Positions 1 through 8,118 of a DNA stretch of 64,000 bases are shown in pieces. Numbering within the stretch: the first letter of the stretch is position 1; each line of letters opens with the position of its first letter. Source of the DNA: an uncultured Slackia sp. (GTDB taxonomy: Bacteria; Actinomycetota; Coriobacteriia; Coriobacteriales; Eggerthellaceae); NCBI RefSeq assembly GCF_934630525.1, contig NZ_CAKTVX010000001.1, positions 378,738-442,737 of the forward strand. The letters are read 5' to 3'. Below the pieces are notes generated by a model that was not told the origin of the DNA, searched no databases, and saw only the letters and a list, made by a program, of their open reading frames with translations. A program made the position numbers and the translations under genes.

Positions 1-2644
1 CTCTCGCGGCAGCAAGGAGGAATTCGGCGTTTTCGGTCAAAGCATTCAAGGGGACGCCGTGTGCTTGAAGAATCGCCTCGTCCTCCTCAACACTGTGGCG
101 TTTAAGGCCCTTCACCGACGAGAGCAGCTCGTCGAGTTCAGCTTTCGCCTCGGCGGCCATGTAGGAATTAAGCATGCTGCAGCGTTTATAGCAAGCGACC
201 GCGGCATCGTACTTCTCGAGTTTCCAGAACGAATACGCGAGCCAATAGAACGCGAGTCCGGCGTCGTCGACCTTCCATGTGACTTCGAGCGCCTTGCAGC
301 ACATCTTCACTTCGTTTTCGTAGTCGTCTTTCATGAAGTACGCTCGAGCCGCGCGTAAGTACGAATAGGCGCGTGCCGGAGAGAGCTCTATACAGCGTTG
401 CGCATGCCTGAGCGCCTCATCGGCGCCTGTAATCGTCGTTGTGAGCTCTTGTGCAAGGGAATCGTGCGCAAGAAACACTTCGTCGGCAAGAGGGCTCACG
501 ATGCGGCCTTTCGCGTCGTCGAGGCATCGTTTCGCATAAATCGCGCGCGTTTCGTAGCTGTCAAAATAGCGATAGCATACGCGCGAGGTGTCGCTGAAAC
601 CGTCAATGGCATCGCCTTGCGCGGCTAATTCCTCAAGGAGCCCAATGGCAGCCGGATCGTCGTCGCGCATGAGCGACGAAGCGCGCATCATGGCGGGCTT
701 AAGGCCGTATGCATCCATGAACGCTTCCTTCACCTCGAGAAACGACGTTTCCCCTAAAGAGCCTTCGGAGAATGCGGCCAAAAGCCTATTGCAAATGTCA
801 CGCACAAGCAAATCTTCCGTGCGGTCATGAATCTGCTTCAAGGCGAGCTCGGCGTTTTCGACGCCAGCATCAAGCGCGGCTGAAACCTCATCGGCATACG
901 CGCGCCGCTGGCCGTCTTCGAAAATGGACATGCGCATGGGACAATCAACATGGAGCATGTCGCGCGCCTTTTCATTGAATGGCGTGGTGTCGATTGCCAC
1001 CAATCGCTCAAAGCTCGATTTAAAAGCGTCCTGGCCAAGAGAGAAAAGTTTATCAATGCGGCGGAGCCCATTATCGCCTTCGAGGTTGAAACGCGCATTG
1101 AACCTCGAAAGGGTCTCGAAGGGTTCCTTGAATGCATTCGCCTCGCTTGCCGAATATGCCTCGCAGAGCGTTTTGCGGTCGAATTCAGCAGAAATTACGA
1201 TGTCGTCCCTCTTTCCGTCGCGCAGGCAATTCACGCAAACCTTTTCAATTGAGGCCGAGGCGTGAAATGCGCTCGACGCGGCCAAAAGCGCAGCATGCGC
1301 GGCATAGCGCGCCTCAGTCGCGTTCAATTCAAAAGAGGTATACGGTAGATAATCGTCAACATCGCTGTCCCAATGAGTTTGCGCCATGGCGAATTTGCAG
1401 GGTACGGCAAGATTAAAGCCGACTTCTGTGCATGCTTCGTTCAGGCAAAACTCATAGGGAATGCGGTAGGGCGCGCGCCACAACTCCCCCGCTTGGGCAA
1501 TTGCGATGTGGGTATCCCAACGTCCTGTTGTTTCAAGCGGCGTATTCGGATCGGGCGCTTGCACACAGAGGTATTCGACGAAGGAATCGGCGAGTTTCGA
1601 AATCTCTTCTTCGGTTTGCTCGAATGTGTCGTCCTCTTCGCTTTCGAGGAAGTTGGACACCATGAGGAATCTGTTGAGGGCTCCTTCAGCGCGCAACAGC
1701 TTGTGACGTATCTCGCGCGTGGCGTCGCACGAGGCGAAAGCGCCATCTTCCAAACATTCGGTTTGCGTGTTGTACACGAAGTCGAGAAAGAACAGGTTCG
1801 AGTATCGCGACGTGCGAATGAGGCGAGCATTCGGCCCCTCGGCCGCCCCTTCGACCGTTAAAGCGTCGCCGGAGATACCGACGAGGCCGCTGTCGCGCAG
1901 GCCGTTCACCAAAAATCGCTCAATACCGCGCGCACGTTCGGGGTTTTCGGTCCATGACGTCTCCGCTTCCAGGACCTCTCGATTAATCGCGTCAAAAAAA
2001 TCGGATTGCTGGAATCGTGAAAACACGGCGGCCAAATCGAAAGCCTCATTGGGCATGGCCCCATGGGCGCTCGAATCGCCCGATGCGGATTTGGGCTCCC
2101 ACTCGGTGCAGCGCGCAAATTCGACGAACGCGAGATAGGCGATCGACATAAACTCAAGGTAGCGCAATGGGTTTGCGACTTCGAATTTCCCAGGGAACGA
2201 ATCGTCTATTGCCGTGTAGCTGAACTCGGCTTTCCTGGTGTTTTCGACGTTCGCGACCCTGGCTTCGGCAACCGTTCGACGCGAGCCATCGCCGAGAAAC
2301 ACATCCAAACGTGCCGGTGACGTGGCGTCGGCGTTTTCGTTGTTGGCCCCCGCCGATTCGACGTTGTTCTCACAGGTGTACACAACTAAATCGGGGTCGC
2401 GCAGCGGTTCTTGGTCGAGGGGTTCATCGCAGGAATACGCTCGACCGAACCAATCGATATACGCAACGATGCGCGCCTTGCTCGTATTCGCTGGATTGTC
2501 AAAAGCGGCAACGTAGCACGCTCCGCCCTTAGGCATGGCGAGGCCGCTCGAGATGTAACCATACGTTGCACCCGAAGGCATCAAGGGAACGCAGCGAAGT
2601 ACATCGCGTTTTGCAAAAAAGCTGAGTTTTACGGGAGATCCCAT
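1..2644 (-). CDS. Large TPR-containing protein, 3' end off the window
   Basis: One reading frame stays open from an ATG at 2644 to base 1, at least 881 codons, so the C-terminus is missing. A ribosome binding site (AGAGGTG) lies 7 nt before the ATG, and a TATAAT hexamer is at 2700-2705. The first ~600 residues are acidic with several cysteines and match no family I recognise. The last ~130 visible residues read as alternating amphipathic helices of tetratricopeptide type (around SPARAYSYLRAARAYF and AGLAFYWLAYSFWKLEKYD). There is no signal peptide and no membrane segment. TPRs suggest a scaffold or partner-binding role in the cytoplasm. The function is unknown. Confidence is high that it is a gene and low for its role. 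Confidence 0.85.
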   Translation of the reverse strand, partial: MGSPVKLSFFAKRDVLRCVPLMPSGATYGYISSGLAMPKGGACYVAAFDNPANTSKARIVAYIDWFGRAYSCDEPLDQEPLRDPDLVVYTCENNVESAGANNENADATSPARLDVFLGDGSRRTVAEARVANVENTRKAEFSYTAIDDSFPGKFEVANPLRYLEFMSIAYLAFVEFARCTEWEPKSASGDSSAHGAMPNEAFDLAAVFSRFQQSDFFDAINREVLEAETSWTENPERARGIERFLVNGLRDSGLVGISGDALTVEGAAEGPNARLIRTSRYSNLFFLDFVYNTQTECLEDGAFASCDATREIRHKLLRAEGALNRFLMVSNFLESEEDDTFEQTEEEISKLADSFVEYLCVQAPDPNTPLETTGRWDTHIAIAQAGELWRAPYRIPYEFCLNEACTEVGFNLAVPCKFAMAQTHWDSDVDDYLPYTSFELNATEARYAAHAALLAASSAFHASASIEKVCVNCLRDGKRDDIVISAEFDRKTLCEAYSASEANAFKEPFETLSRFNARFNLEGDNGLRRIDKLFSLGQDAFKSSFERLVAIDTTPFNEKARDMLHVDCPMRMSIFEDGQRRAYADEVSAALDAGVENAELALKQIHDRTEDLLVRDICNRLLAAFSEGSLGETSFLEVKEAFMDAYGLKPAMMRASSLMRDDDPAAIGLLEELAAQGDAIDGFSDTSRVCYRYFDSYETRAIYAKRCLDDAKGRIVSPLADEVFLAHDSLAQELTTTITGADEALRHAQRCIELSPARAYSYLRAARAYFMKDDYENEVKMCCKALEVTWKVDDAGLAFYWLAYSFWKLEKYDAAVACYKRCSMLNSYMAAEAKAELDELLSSVKGLKRHSVEEDEAILQAHGVPLNALTENAEFLLAAAR

Positions 2645-2972
2645 CGACGAGCACCTCTTTGATGTGGGTCGAAATTTCGACCGTCGTTTCAGTTCGAACA
2701 TTATACCGCTCGAATAGAGTACAGGCTGCCCTCTGCGATATGCCGTTTTGCACACATCTAAGCATCTATGGTGCGTCTAAAACCCCGCATGACCGCTGCC
2801 CGTTAAATAGAACCGTCTCCCGCGAAACCAGCATCGCAGAGTCAAGATTGGAAATGATACAACTATAGTAGGTATTGAAGAAAAGACGATTTCGCAGATG
2901 AAACGCGTAGTGACGCGATGGGTGGCGCAATAAGGGGAATGTTCGAGCGCGCCCTGGGGAGAAGGAGCAAGC
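2645..2972. other. Divergent intergenic region
   Basis: This gene-free stretch separates the leftward TPR gene from the rightward small ORF. On the minus strand it holds a TATAAT hexamer at 2700-2705, 56 nt before the TPR start, beside the palindrome GTTCGAAC. No convincing -35 is visible. I see no RNA gene or repeat here. Confidence 0.5.
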
Positions 2973-3152
2973 ATGGGCACAACCGCAGAGGAGCCGCGCA
3001 GCATGCATTCGCATGAGACCGGGCATAGGCTCACGGCAGATGAAGCGGCCTTTTTGAAAGAATTCCTCCTTGATTCGCCGCAATTCGTCGTTGTTGGCGA
3101 TGAAGGGACGAAATCCAAGAAGCATTCTCAGTCGAAGAAAAATAAAACATAA
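2973..3152 (+). CDS. Small hypothetical protein (59 aa)
   Basis: A 59-codon ORF begins at ATG 2973, 5 nt after a strong ribosome binding site (AGAAGGAG), and ends in TAA just inside a perfect terminator-type hairpin. The product is hydrophilic: a His-rich start (HSHETGH), a central helix (TADEAAFLKEFLLDS), a short beta-like stretch (QFVVVGDE) and a lysine-rich tail (KSKKHSQSKKNK). There is no membrane segment and no cysteine. The ribosome binding site and tight terminator argue that it is expressed. I recognise no family. Confidence 0.6.
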   Translation: MGTTAEEPRSMHSHETGHRLTADEAAFLKEFLLDSPQFVVVGDEGTKSKKHSQSKKNKT

Positions 3153-3186
3153 GAAAAAGGAGGCACTTCGCCTCCTTTTTCTTATG
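3148..3186 (+). terminator. Strong intrinsic terminator after the 59-aa ORF
   Basis: A perfect 17-bp inverted repeat (arms 3148-3164 and 3170-3186) encloses a 5-nt loop (ACTTC). The right arm contains CCTCCTTTTTCTT. The stop codon of the small ORF lies within the left arm. The symmetry would also let it stop transcripts from the other side. Confidence 0.85.
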
Positions 3187-3238
3187 CTGAAATCGCCAAG
3201 CCTCATCGGCTCATGGTACATGTGCCTCATGTGCCCAA

Positions 3239-3715
3239 TTAAGCCTGGAAACCTTCGTCCTTAATCCTTCCTTCGCCATCGGCCGCCGTCGTTGCAAGTT
3301 CATCGCAGCGTTCGTTTTCAGGATGCCCCGCATGACCTTTCACCCAATGAAACGTGACGTTATGAGGCTCTTTCGCCTTCAGGAGACGCTTCCAAAGATC
3401 GGCATTTTTCACGGGCTCCTTCTTTGCGTTTTTCCAGCCTCGTTTGAGCCATCCTTCGACCCAATGCTGGTTGAAGGCGTTCACCACGTATTGGGAGTCC
3501 GAGATGACGTCAATCTCGCAAGGACGTTTAAGCACTTCAAGAGCGGCGATAACGCCCAAAAGCTCCATGCGATTGTTGGTCGTGCAATCGAACCCCTGCG
3601 AAAGTTCCTTCACATGCAGTTTTCCAGAGGGATCGGTGTAATGCAGAACCGACCCGTATCCTCCCGGCCCCGGGTTTCCGCGCGATGATCCGTCGGAATA
3701 GATGGTTACATGCAT
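3239..3715 (-). CDS. rnhA: Ribonuclease HI
   Basis: A 158-residue RNase H1, the usual length for the family. It cleaves the RNA strand of RNA-DNA hybrids, removing Okazaki primers and R-loops. The N-terminus YSDGSSRGNPGPGGYG carries the first catalytic Asp. NRMELLGVIAAL carries the Glu, SDSQYVVNAF the second Asp, and HWVKGHAGHPENERCDELA the His and last Asp region. A Shine-Dalgarno AAAGG precedes the ATG. It is followed leftwards by the hairpin at 3148-3186, which may end its transcript too. No truncation is seen. Confidence 0.96.
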   Translation of the reverse strand: MHVTIYSDGSSRGNPGPGGYGSVLHYTDPSGKLHVKELSQGFDCTTNNRMELLGVIAALEVLKRPCEIDVISDSQYVVNAFNQHWVEGWLKRGWKNAKKEPVKNADLWKRLLKAKEPHNVTFHWVKGHAGHPENERCDELATTAADGEGRIKDEGFQA

Positions 3716-3867
3716 GAGCGGCCTTTCTTCTTAAGCTCAAATTCGCATTTTGGTCAGATGATGGTAACACGTATACACGTTTGACGAACGATGCCATCGA
3801 AAAGGCAACAAGAGAGCATGCCGCGCCTTCGTGAAGGTACAATCATCGAGGTATCGAAAGGAACGTT

Positions 3868-4542
3868 ATGCAGATTATCGTTATAGCCGTTGTTATCATC
3901 GCACTTGTCGCGTGGGCCGTTGTGAAAAACGACGAGATGTCCGGTTTGGGACGGAATGTGAAAACGGGCACCCTGCGACACCCGCATGGAAAACTCGTTC
4001 GCGCAAAGGCGACAACGGCCATGGCCGAAGAGACTCCCCTTGCCAATCGCATTAAGCGTTCGATGCCGCTCATCTCTTCTGTTGCCATTATTGCCGTATG
4101 CTTGGTGCTGTATGTGTGCGATTTCACGGTATTGGGCCATTCGAGTTCGCAGCTCCTCGCCACGCTTTCCTCAACGGGTATCGTTGCTTTGATTATCGCA
4201 GCTGAAGCAACGCTACGCGCGCCGGAAGACGCCCGAACGTTCTGGACGTATGTCTACGCCCTTGTTGCGGGAGTTGTATGCGCCCTTGTTGTGTGGGAAG
4301 TTGTTGCCGCAGCTGCTTCTATGTCGTTTAGTGAGGAATCGACCTTGCTTGTCTACGGCATTGTGACGTGCGTTTGCTACATGCTTGGCTCTGGTGCATG
4401 TGTAGCGCTGCTGCCGAGCAAGGTGACGTTTGAACGCACCTTCGAAGATGGCGCAAAACGTTCTATTACGGTTTCGACACGAAGCGCGGCCTATTCTGCT
4501 TACGTTGCTATGATGGAGCCATCACCTACGAAGGAGGACTAG
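3868..4542 (+). CDS. Multi-pass membrane protein, function unknown
   Basis: 224 residues with a hydrophobic N-terminal segment (residues 2-17) and four further hydrophobic stretches (roughly 70-91, 95-113, 127-150 and 158-178). The short region after the first segment (residues 25-60) is polar and basic. A ribosome binding site AAAGGAACG precedes ATG 3868. The stop codon is one base from the ATG of the next gene, so the two are almost certainly co-transcribed and translationally coupled. No transporter or enzyme signature is recognisable. The partner is a zinc-ribbon protein, which suggests a membrane-associated complex (inference). Confidence 0.8.
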   Translation: MQIIVIAVVIIALVAWAVVKNDEMSGLGRNVKTGTLRHPHGKLVRAKATTAMAEETPLANRIKRSMPLISSVAIIAVCLVLYVCDFTVLGHSSSQLLATLSSTGIVALIIAAEATLRAPEDARTFWTYVYALVAGVVCALVVWEVVAAAASMSFSEESTLLVYGIVTCVCYMLGSGACVALLPSKVTFERTFEDGAKRSITVSTRSAAYSAYVAMMEPSPTKED

Positions 4543-4543
4543 C

Positions 4544-5131
4544 ATGGGCTTTATGGACGATTTGAACGATATGTTCAACAAGAGCGCGGCTGCAGCTGGC
4601 GATATGCTCAATAAGGGCGCCTCCGCCGCGGGACGCATGGCCGATAGCGCGAATCTGCGTTTTAAGCAGGGCGAAATCGATCGTCGTTGGAAAGATGCCT
4701 GCGCCGCTTTGGGCGAAAGCGTGATAGAAGCGGTCAAAGCCGACCCCGCCCTTTTGTCGGGTCGCGAGCAAATGATGGCCGACCTCGATGCAATCGCCAA
4801 AGAACGAGCCGATGTCGCCGACGAACTGCAGCGCATCGCAGCGGAAGCAGAAGCCGCCCGTCGTGCAGGACGAGTGAAAACATGTCCCGAGTGCGGAGGC
4901 GAGGTTGGCATCGATGCGAAGTTCTGCATGCATTGCGGTTACCCGATGCCTATCGACGTTCAGCCCGAGCCTGCTGCGCCCGTATCGACTGAAGCGGAAA
5001 GCGGCAATGAGCCAGCCGCCGAAAAGGCAGCCCAAAGTGAAGTCGAAGTAACCGAGGGCGCACCCTCAGGCGAAGCTTCCGATGCGCCTAAAGCCGAGGC
5101 CAATGCTGCGAGCGAGTGCAAAGCCGAATAG
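4544..5131 (+). CDS. Coiled-coil protein with C-terminal zinc ribbon
   Basis: 195 residues. An Ala-rich helical N-terminus (1-40) is followed by a charged helical region (40-110) that looks like a coiled coil. Then comes a zinc ribbon, CPECGG and CMHCGY, with Cys114, 117, 128 and 131. The tail (140-195) is an acidic Ala/Glu/Pro-rich low-complexity segment. A strong ribosome binding site AAGGAGG lies 6 nt before ATG 4544, inside the end of the preceding membrane-protein gene. Similar ribbon-tailed proteins are common in actinobacteria, but their roles are mostly unknown. A bidirectional hairpin at 5215-5248 ends the pair. Confidence 0.82.
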   Translation: MGFMDDLNDMFNKSAAAAGDMLNKGASAAGRMADSANLRFKQGEIDRRWKDACAALGESVIEAVKADPALLSGREQMMADLDAIAKERADVADELQRIAAEAEAARRAGRVKTCPECGGEVGIDAKFCMHCGYPMPIDVQPEPAAPVSTEAESGNEPAAEKAAQSEVEVTEGAPSGEASDAPKAEANAASECKAE

Positions 5132-5214
5132 GAGCCGCTCAAGGTTTTGCCATTCTGCAGAATCCGCTATTCCGAATGCTGGAACATTGACGTTCGGTCT
5201 CTTAGTTTAGGAAA

Positions 5215-5248
5215 CAAAAAAACGCAGGCCATATGACCTGCGTTTTTT
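5215..5248. terminator. Bidirectional terminator between the zinc-ribbon gene and gdhA
   Basis: CGCAGG and CCTGCG arms are flanked by A6 on the left and T6 on the right, around an 8-nt centre. It reads as a T-tailed hairpin on both strands. It therefore suits the convergent ends of the zinc-ribbon gene (plus) and gdhA (minus). Confidence 0.85.
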
Positions 5249-5271
5249 GATTAATTCAAGAAATCGCTTTT

Positions 5272-6627
5272 TTAGCAAACGCCCTGAGCGATCATGGCGT
5301 CGGCGACTTTTTCAAAGCCAGCGATATTAGCGCCCATGACGAAGTTGCCTTCGTGGCCGTACTTCTTGGCGGTGTCGTCAACGTTATGGAACATACCGCG
5401 CATGAGCTGCTCGAGCTTGCCATCGACTTCCTCGAAGCTCCAAGAGAGATGCTCGGCATTCTGGCTCATTTCGAGACCAGAAACGAGCACGCCGCCCGCA
5501 TTCGCTGCCTTGCCGGGCATGAAAGCAACGCCGTTCTCGAGGAAGTAGTTGGTCGCCTCGATGGTAGACGGCATATTGGCGCCCTCGCCTACGACCTTGC
5601 AGCCGTTGGCCACAAGCGCCTGAGCGTCTTCGAGGAGCAGGGTGTTCTCGCGAGCGCACGGAAGCGCGATGTCGCAAGGAAGCTGCCATACGCCACGGCC
5701 GTCTTCGGCATGCCAAATAGCATTCGGACGCTCGTCGAGATACATGGCGAGCGTAACGCCCTTGTCGTGGCCAGAACGCTTCTTGTTGTAAACGTTCTCG
5801 AGCACCTTGTAGTCGATGCCCTCGGAGTCTTCAACCCAACCATGGGTGTCGGAGCACGCAAGCACCTTGCCGCCGAGCTGGGAAACCTTCTGAACAGCGT
5901 AAATCGCAACGTTGCCGGAGCCGTGAACGACGACATTCTTGCCCTCGAACGAATCGCCGTTCGACTTCAGATATTCGTCAACGAAGTACACCAGGCCATA
6001 ACCCGTGGCCTCGGTGCGAGCGAGCGAGCCGCCAAACGAGAGGCCTTTGCCGGTAAGCACGCCGGTCCACTCGTTGCGAATGCGCTTATACTGGCCGAAC
6101 ATATAGGCAACTTCGCGGCCGCCAACGCCCAGGTCGCCCGCAGGAACGTCGGTGTTGGGACCGATGTGGCGGCACAGCTCAGTCATGAACGACTGACAGA
6201 AATGCATAATTTCGTTGTTCGACTTACCCTTGGGGTCGAAGTCGGAACCGCCTTTGCCGCCGCCCATTGGAAGCGTGGTGAGGCTGTTCTTAAGAATCTG
6301 CTCCAGGCCCAGGAACTTCAGCATGCCGAGCGTAACCGTGGGGTTGAAGCGAAGGCCACCCTTGTAGGGGCCAATGGCGGAGTTGAACTCGACGCGATAG
6401 CCGCGATTGACCTGGACCTTACCAGAATCATCGACCCAAGGAACGCGGAACATCACGACGCGCTCAGGCTCGACAAAACGCTCGAGCAGAGCGTTCTCTT
6501 CATATTCGGGATGAGCATCGAGCGCAGGGCCAAGCGTGCTCAGGATTTCCGTGGCTGCCTGAATGAATTCGGGCTGGTCGGCGTTCTTGGCCTTGAGCTC
6601 TTCAAGGATTCGTTCGGCGTAGGACAT
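5272..6627 (-). CDS. gdhA: NADP-type glutamate dehydrogenase
   Basis: 451 residues, the length of hexameric bacterial GdhA. It interconverts glutamate with 2-oxoglutarate and ammonium in the cytoplasm. Seen: the substrate-binding region GPYKGGLRFNPTV, the catalytic lysine motif TLPMGGGKGGSDFDP, GDLGVGGREV, and the Rossmann motif VVHGSGNVAIYA. The ribosome binding site AAGGAGA lies 5 nt before the ATG. Its ~190-nt 5' leader after the dut terminator contains two small hairpins. In an amino-acid-fermenting host it may run in either direction; the sequence does not decide between NADP and NAD. Confidence 0.95.
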   Translation of the reverse strand: MSYAERILEELKAKNADQPEFIQAATEILSTLGPALDAHPEYEENALLERFVEPERVVMFRVPWVDDSGKVQVNRGYRVEFNSAIGPYKGGLRFNPTVTLGMLKFLGLEQILKNSLTTLPMGGGKGGSDFDPKGKSNNEIMHFCQSFMTELCRHIGPNTDVPAGDLGVGGREVAYMFGQYKRIRNEWTGVLTGKGLSFGGSLARTEATGYGLVYFVDEYLKSNGDSFEGKNVVVHGSGNVAIYAVQKVSQLGGKVLACSDTHGWVEDSEGIDYKVLENVYNKKRSGHDKGVTLAMYLDERPNAIWHAEDGRGVWQLPCDIALPCARENTLLLEDAQALVANGCKVVGEGANMPSTIEATNYFLENGVAFMPGKAANAGGVLVSGLEMSQNAEHLSWSFEEVDGKLEQLMRGMFHNVDDTAKKYGHEGNFVMGANIAGFEKVADAMIAQGVC

Positions 6628-6659
6628 GCAATTCTCCTTTACGCAATACTAATGCGGGT

Positions 6660-6689
6660 CGGCCAAGGCCGCAGGACGCCTAATGCGTC
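6660..6689 (-). promoter_or_regulatory. Structured 5' leader of gdhA
   Basis: Two adjacent hairpins lie 33-62 nt before the gdhA start: CGGCC-AA-GGCCG (6660-6671) and GACGC-CTAAT-GCGTC (6675-6689, plus-strand reading). The octamer CTAATGCG occurs twice, once in the second hairpin and once ~30 bp closer to the gene. This could control message stability or translation. No known riboswitch class is recognised. Confidence 0.3.
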
Positions 6690-6818
6690 TCCCCTTCTGA
6701 TGAGGTTAGCATACGTGGCGCGTGTTTCGTGAATGTTACGCATTGCGAGAAAGTTTCGAGTGCAGTAAAAATATCGAACATTTCTACCGTTTGCCCCGTG
6801 AGCAATACCGTTTAAGAA

Positions 6819-6861
6819 AAACGGCCAGAGGCTTGCGCGACGCGAAGAGCTCTGGCCGTTT
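6819..6861 (-). terminator. Terminator after dut
   Basis: 12-bp arms AAACGGCCAGAG (6819-6830) and CTCTGGCCGTTT (6850-6861) enclose a 19-nt loop. On the minus strand the hairpin is followed by a T-rich run. It lies 25 bp beyond the dut stop. Confidence 0.8.
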
Positions 6862-6885
6862 CGAAGGTATAAAAGGTGCAAGCGT

Positions 6886-7329
6886 TTATTGGACGCCGGA
6901 GCTGCCGAAGCCGCCGCAGCCGCGTTCGGTTTCGTCGAGCGCGTCAACGACGTTCCACTCGACATTCTCGACTTTTTGAATGACAAGTTGGGCGATTCGA
7001 TCGCCCGGTGCGACTTCAAAAGTTGAATGCGCGTCAAGATTGATAAGCGCAACTTTAAGCTCGCCGCGATAATGGCTATCGATGAGGCCGGGGGTATTGA
7101 GCACGGTAACGCCCTGCTTAATCGCAAGGCCGCTGCGGGGCTGAACGAAACCCGCATATCCTTCAGGGATTGCAATCGCAAGGCCCGTGGGTACAAGTGC
7201 GCGTTCAAACGGGGCAAGAGTCGCAGGTTCTACGGCGCGCAAATCAACGCCGGCGTCACCAGGATACGCGTACGATGGAACTACCGCATCATCACGAAGT
7301 TTGGTAATGGGAATAGTGAGAGATGCCAT
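6886..7329 (-). CDS. dut: dUTP diphosphatase
   Basis: 147 residues, typical of the trimeric dUTPase that hydrolyses dUTP to dUMP and keeps uracil out of DNA. All five family motifs are visible: DAGVDLRA, PRSGLAIKQG, GLIDSHYRGELKV, GDRIAQLVI and the C-terminal arm RGCGGFGSSG. I chose ATG 7329 because AGGAAAG lies 8 nt before it and the protein then starts at the usual MASLTIPI-like position. In-frame ATGs 24 and 33 nt upstream are possible. nrdR lies immediately upstream, so two dNTP-pool genes are adjacent. Confidence 0.95.
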   Translation of the reverse strand: MASLTIPITKLRDDAVVPSYAYPGDAGVDLRAVEPATLAPFERALVPTGLAIAIPEGYAGFVQPRSGLAIKQGVTVLNTPGLIDSHYRGELKVALINLDAHSTFEVAPGDRIAQLVIQKVENVEWNVVDALDETERGCGGFGSSGVQ

Positions 7330-7382
7330 TTTGCCAACTTTCCTATTGTTCATGCAGCGCATATGAAGCGAGCTGGAATCGC

Positions 7383-7832
7383 CTATTGAAGGCCTTCGAG
7401 TGCTTCGCGGAACTCTTCAACGGTTTGAAAATCTTTGTAGACGCTCGCGAATCGGATATAGGCAACATCATCGAGGCCGCGCAGATGCTCAAGAACGATA
7501 TCGCCAAGATCTTTCGATTTGATCTCGAGGCGGCCTGCGGCACGAAGCTCAGCTTCAATGTCGTCGATAATTTCCGCTTTCTTTTCGTTCGGGATATTGG
7601 GGCGCTTAGCGCACGCGATGCTAATGCCGCGATAAAGCTTCTCGCGGTCAAAGACTTGCGTCGTGCCGTCAGATTTCACAACGATAATTGGGTTATCACC
7701 GAGGCGTTCGTAGGTCGTAAAACGGTTTCCGCATTTCAGGCATTCACGACGACGGCGAATTGAGTTGAACTCATCGGAGGGACGAGAATCAACGACTTTA
7801 GATTCGGGGTGGCCACAAACGGGGCAGCGCAT
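7383..7832 (-). CDS. nrdR: Transcriptional repressor NrdR
   Basis: 149 residues. NrdR senses ATP and dATP and represses ribonucleotide reductase operons. The N-terminal zinc ribbon reads MRCPVCG ... CLKCGNRF, followed by the RFTTYER region. The ATP-cone follows (VVKSDGTTQVFDREKLYRGI through YIRFASVYKDF). The MRCP start at 7832 is canonical and has GGAGG close upstream. An ATG 15 nt earlier also has a Shine-Dalgarno, so five extra residues are possible. The stop is 53 nt from the dut start. No nrd genes lie in this window. Confidence 0.95.
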   Translation of the reverse strand: MRCPVCGHPESKVVDSRPSDEFNSIRRRRECLKCGNRFTTYERLGDNPIIVVKSDGTTQVFDREKLYRGISIACAKRPNIPNEKKAEIIDDIEAELRAAGRLEIKSKDLGDIVLEHLRGLDDVAYIRFASVYKDFQTVEEFREALEGLQ

Positions 7833-8118
7833 ATGCCCTCCAATCATACCCACCTCGCACAGAGCGAAGCAAGCGTACGAATCGACAATATGTCGTTCAT
7901 GATACACGCTTGAAGCGAAAGCCGCCGAAACGAAAAAGAATATACACGATAAGTAAGAGCGCGCGGCGAACCGTAAAACCCGAATCGACCCACCGTAAAG
8001 TTGCATATAACGCCAGGCGATCGAGTACGGCGACAGATGCATTGTCGCAATGGGAACGACGTACGCAGCGCCACGCCGTCGCTTAATGCAGCAAAAACGA
8101 CGGCGGGCGAAGATGGAG
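7833..8118. other. Intergenic region upstream of nrdR
   Basis: No convincing gene is visible. Arms CGCCGTCG (8074-8081) and CGACGGCG (8098-8105) form a hairpin just beyond the stop of the SOS-linked small gene and could end its transcript, although no T-run follows. The rest should contain the nrdR promoter; a TATATT-like element is the only hint of one. Confidence 0.35.

Noticed and set aside
2660..2760. LexA box near GTTCGAAC upstream of the TPR gene.
   Set aside because: It lacks the four-base spacer of the GAAC-N4-GTTC form found at lexA and recA.
2766..3230. A 154-codon minus-strand frame rich in Arg, Phe and Leu upstream of the TPR gene.
   Set aside because: It runs through the strong hairpin and opposite the better-supported 59-aa ORF, and it has no ribosome binding site.
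5353..6732. A 459-codon plus-strand frame opposite gdhA.
   Set aside because: It is the complement of glutamate dehydrogenase and extends into the gdhA leader without a start signal.
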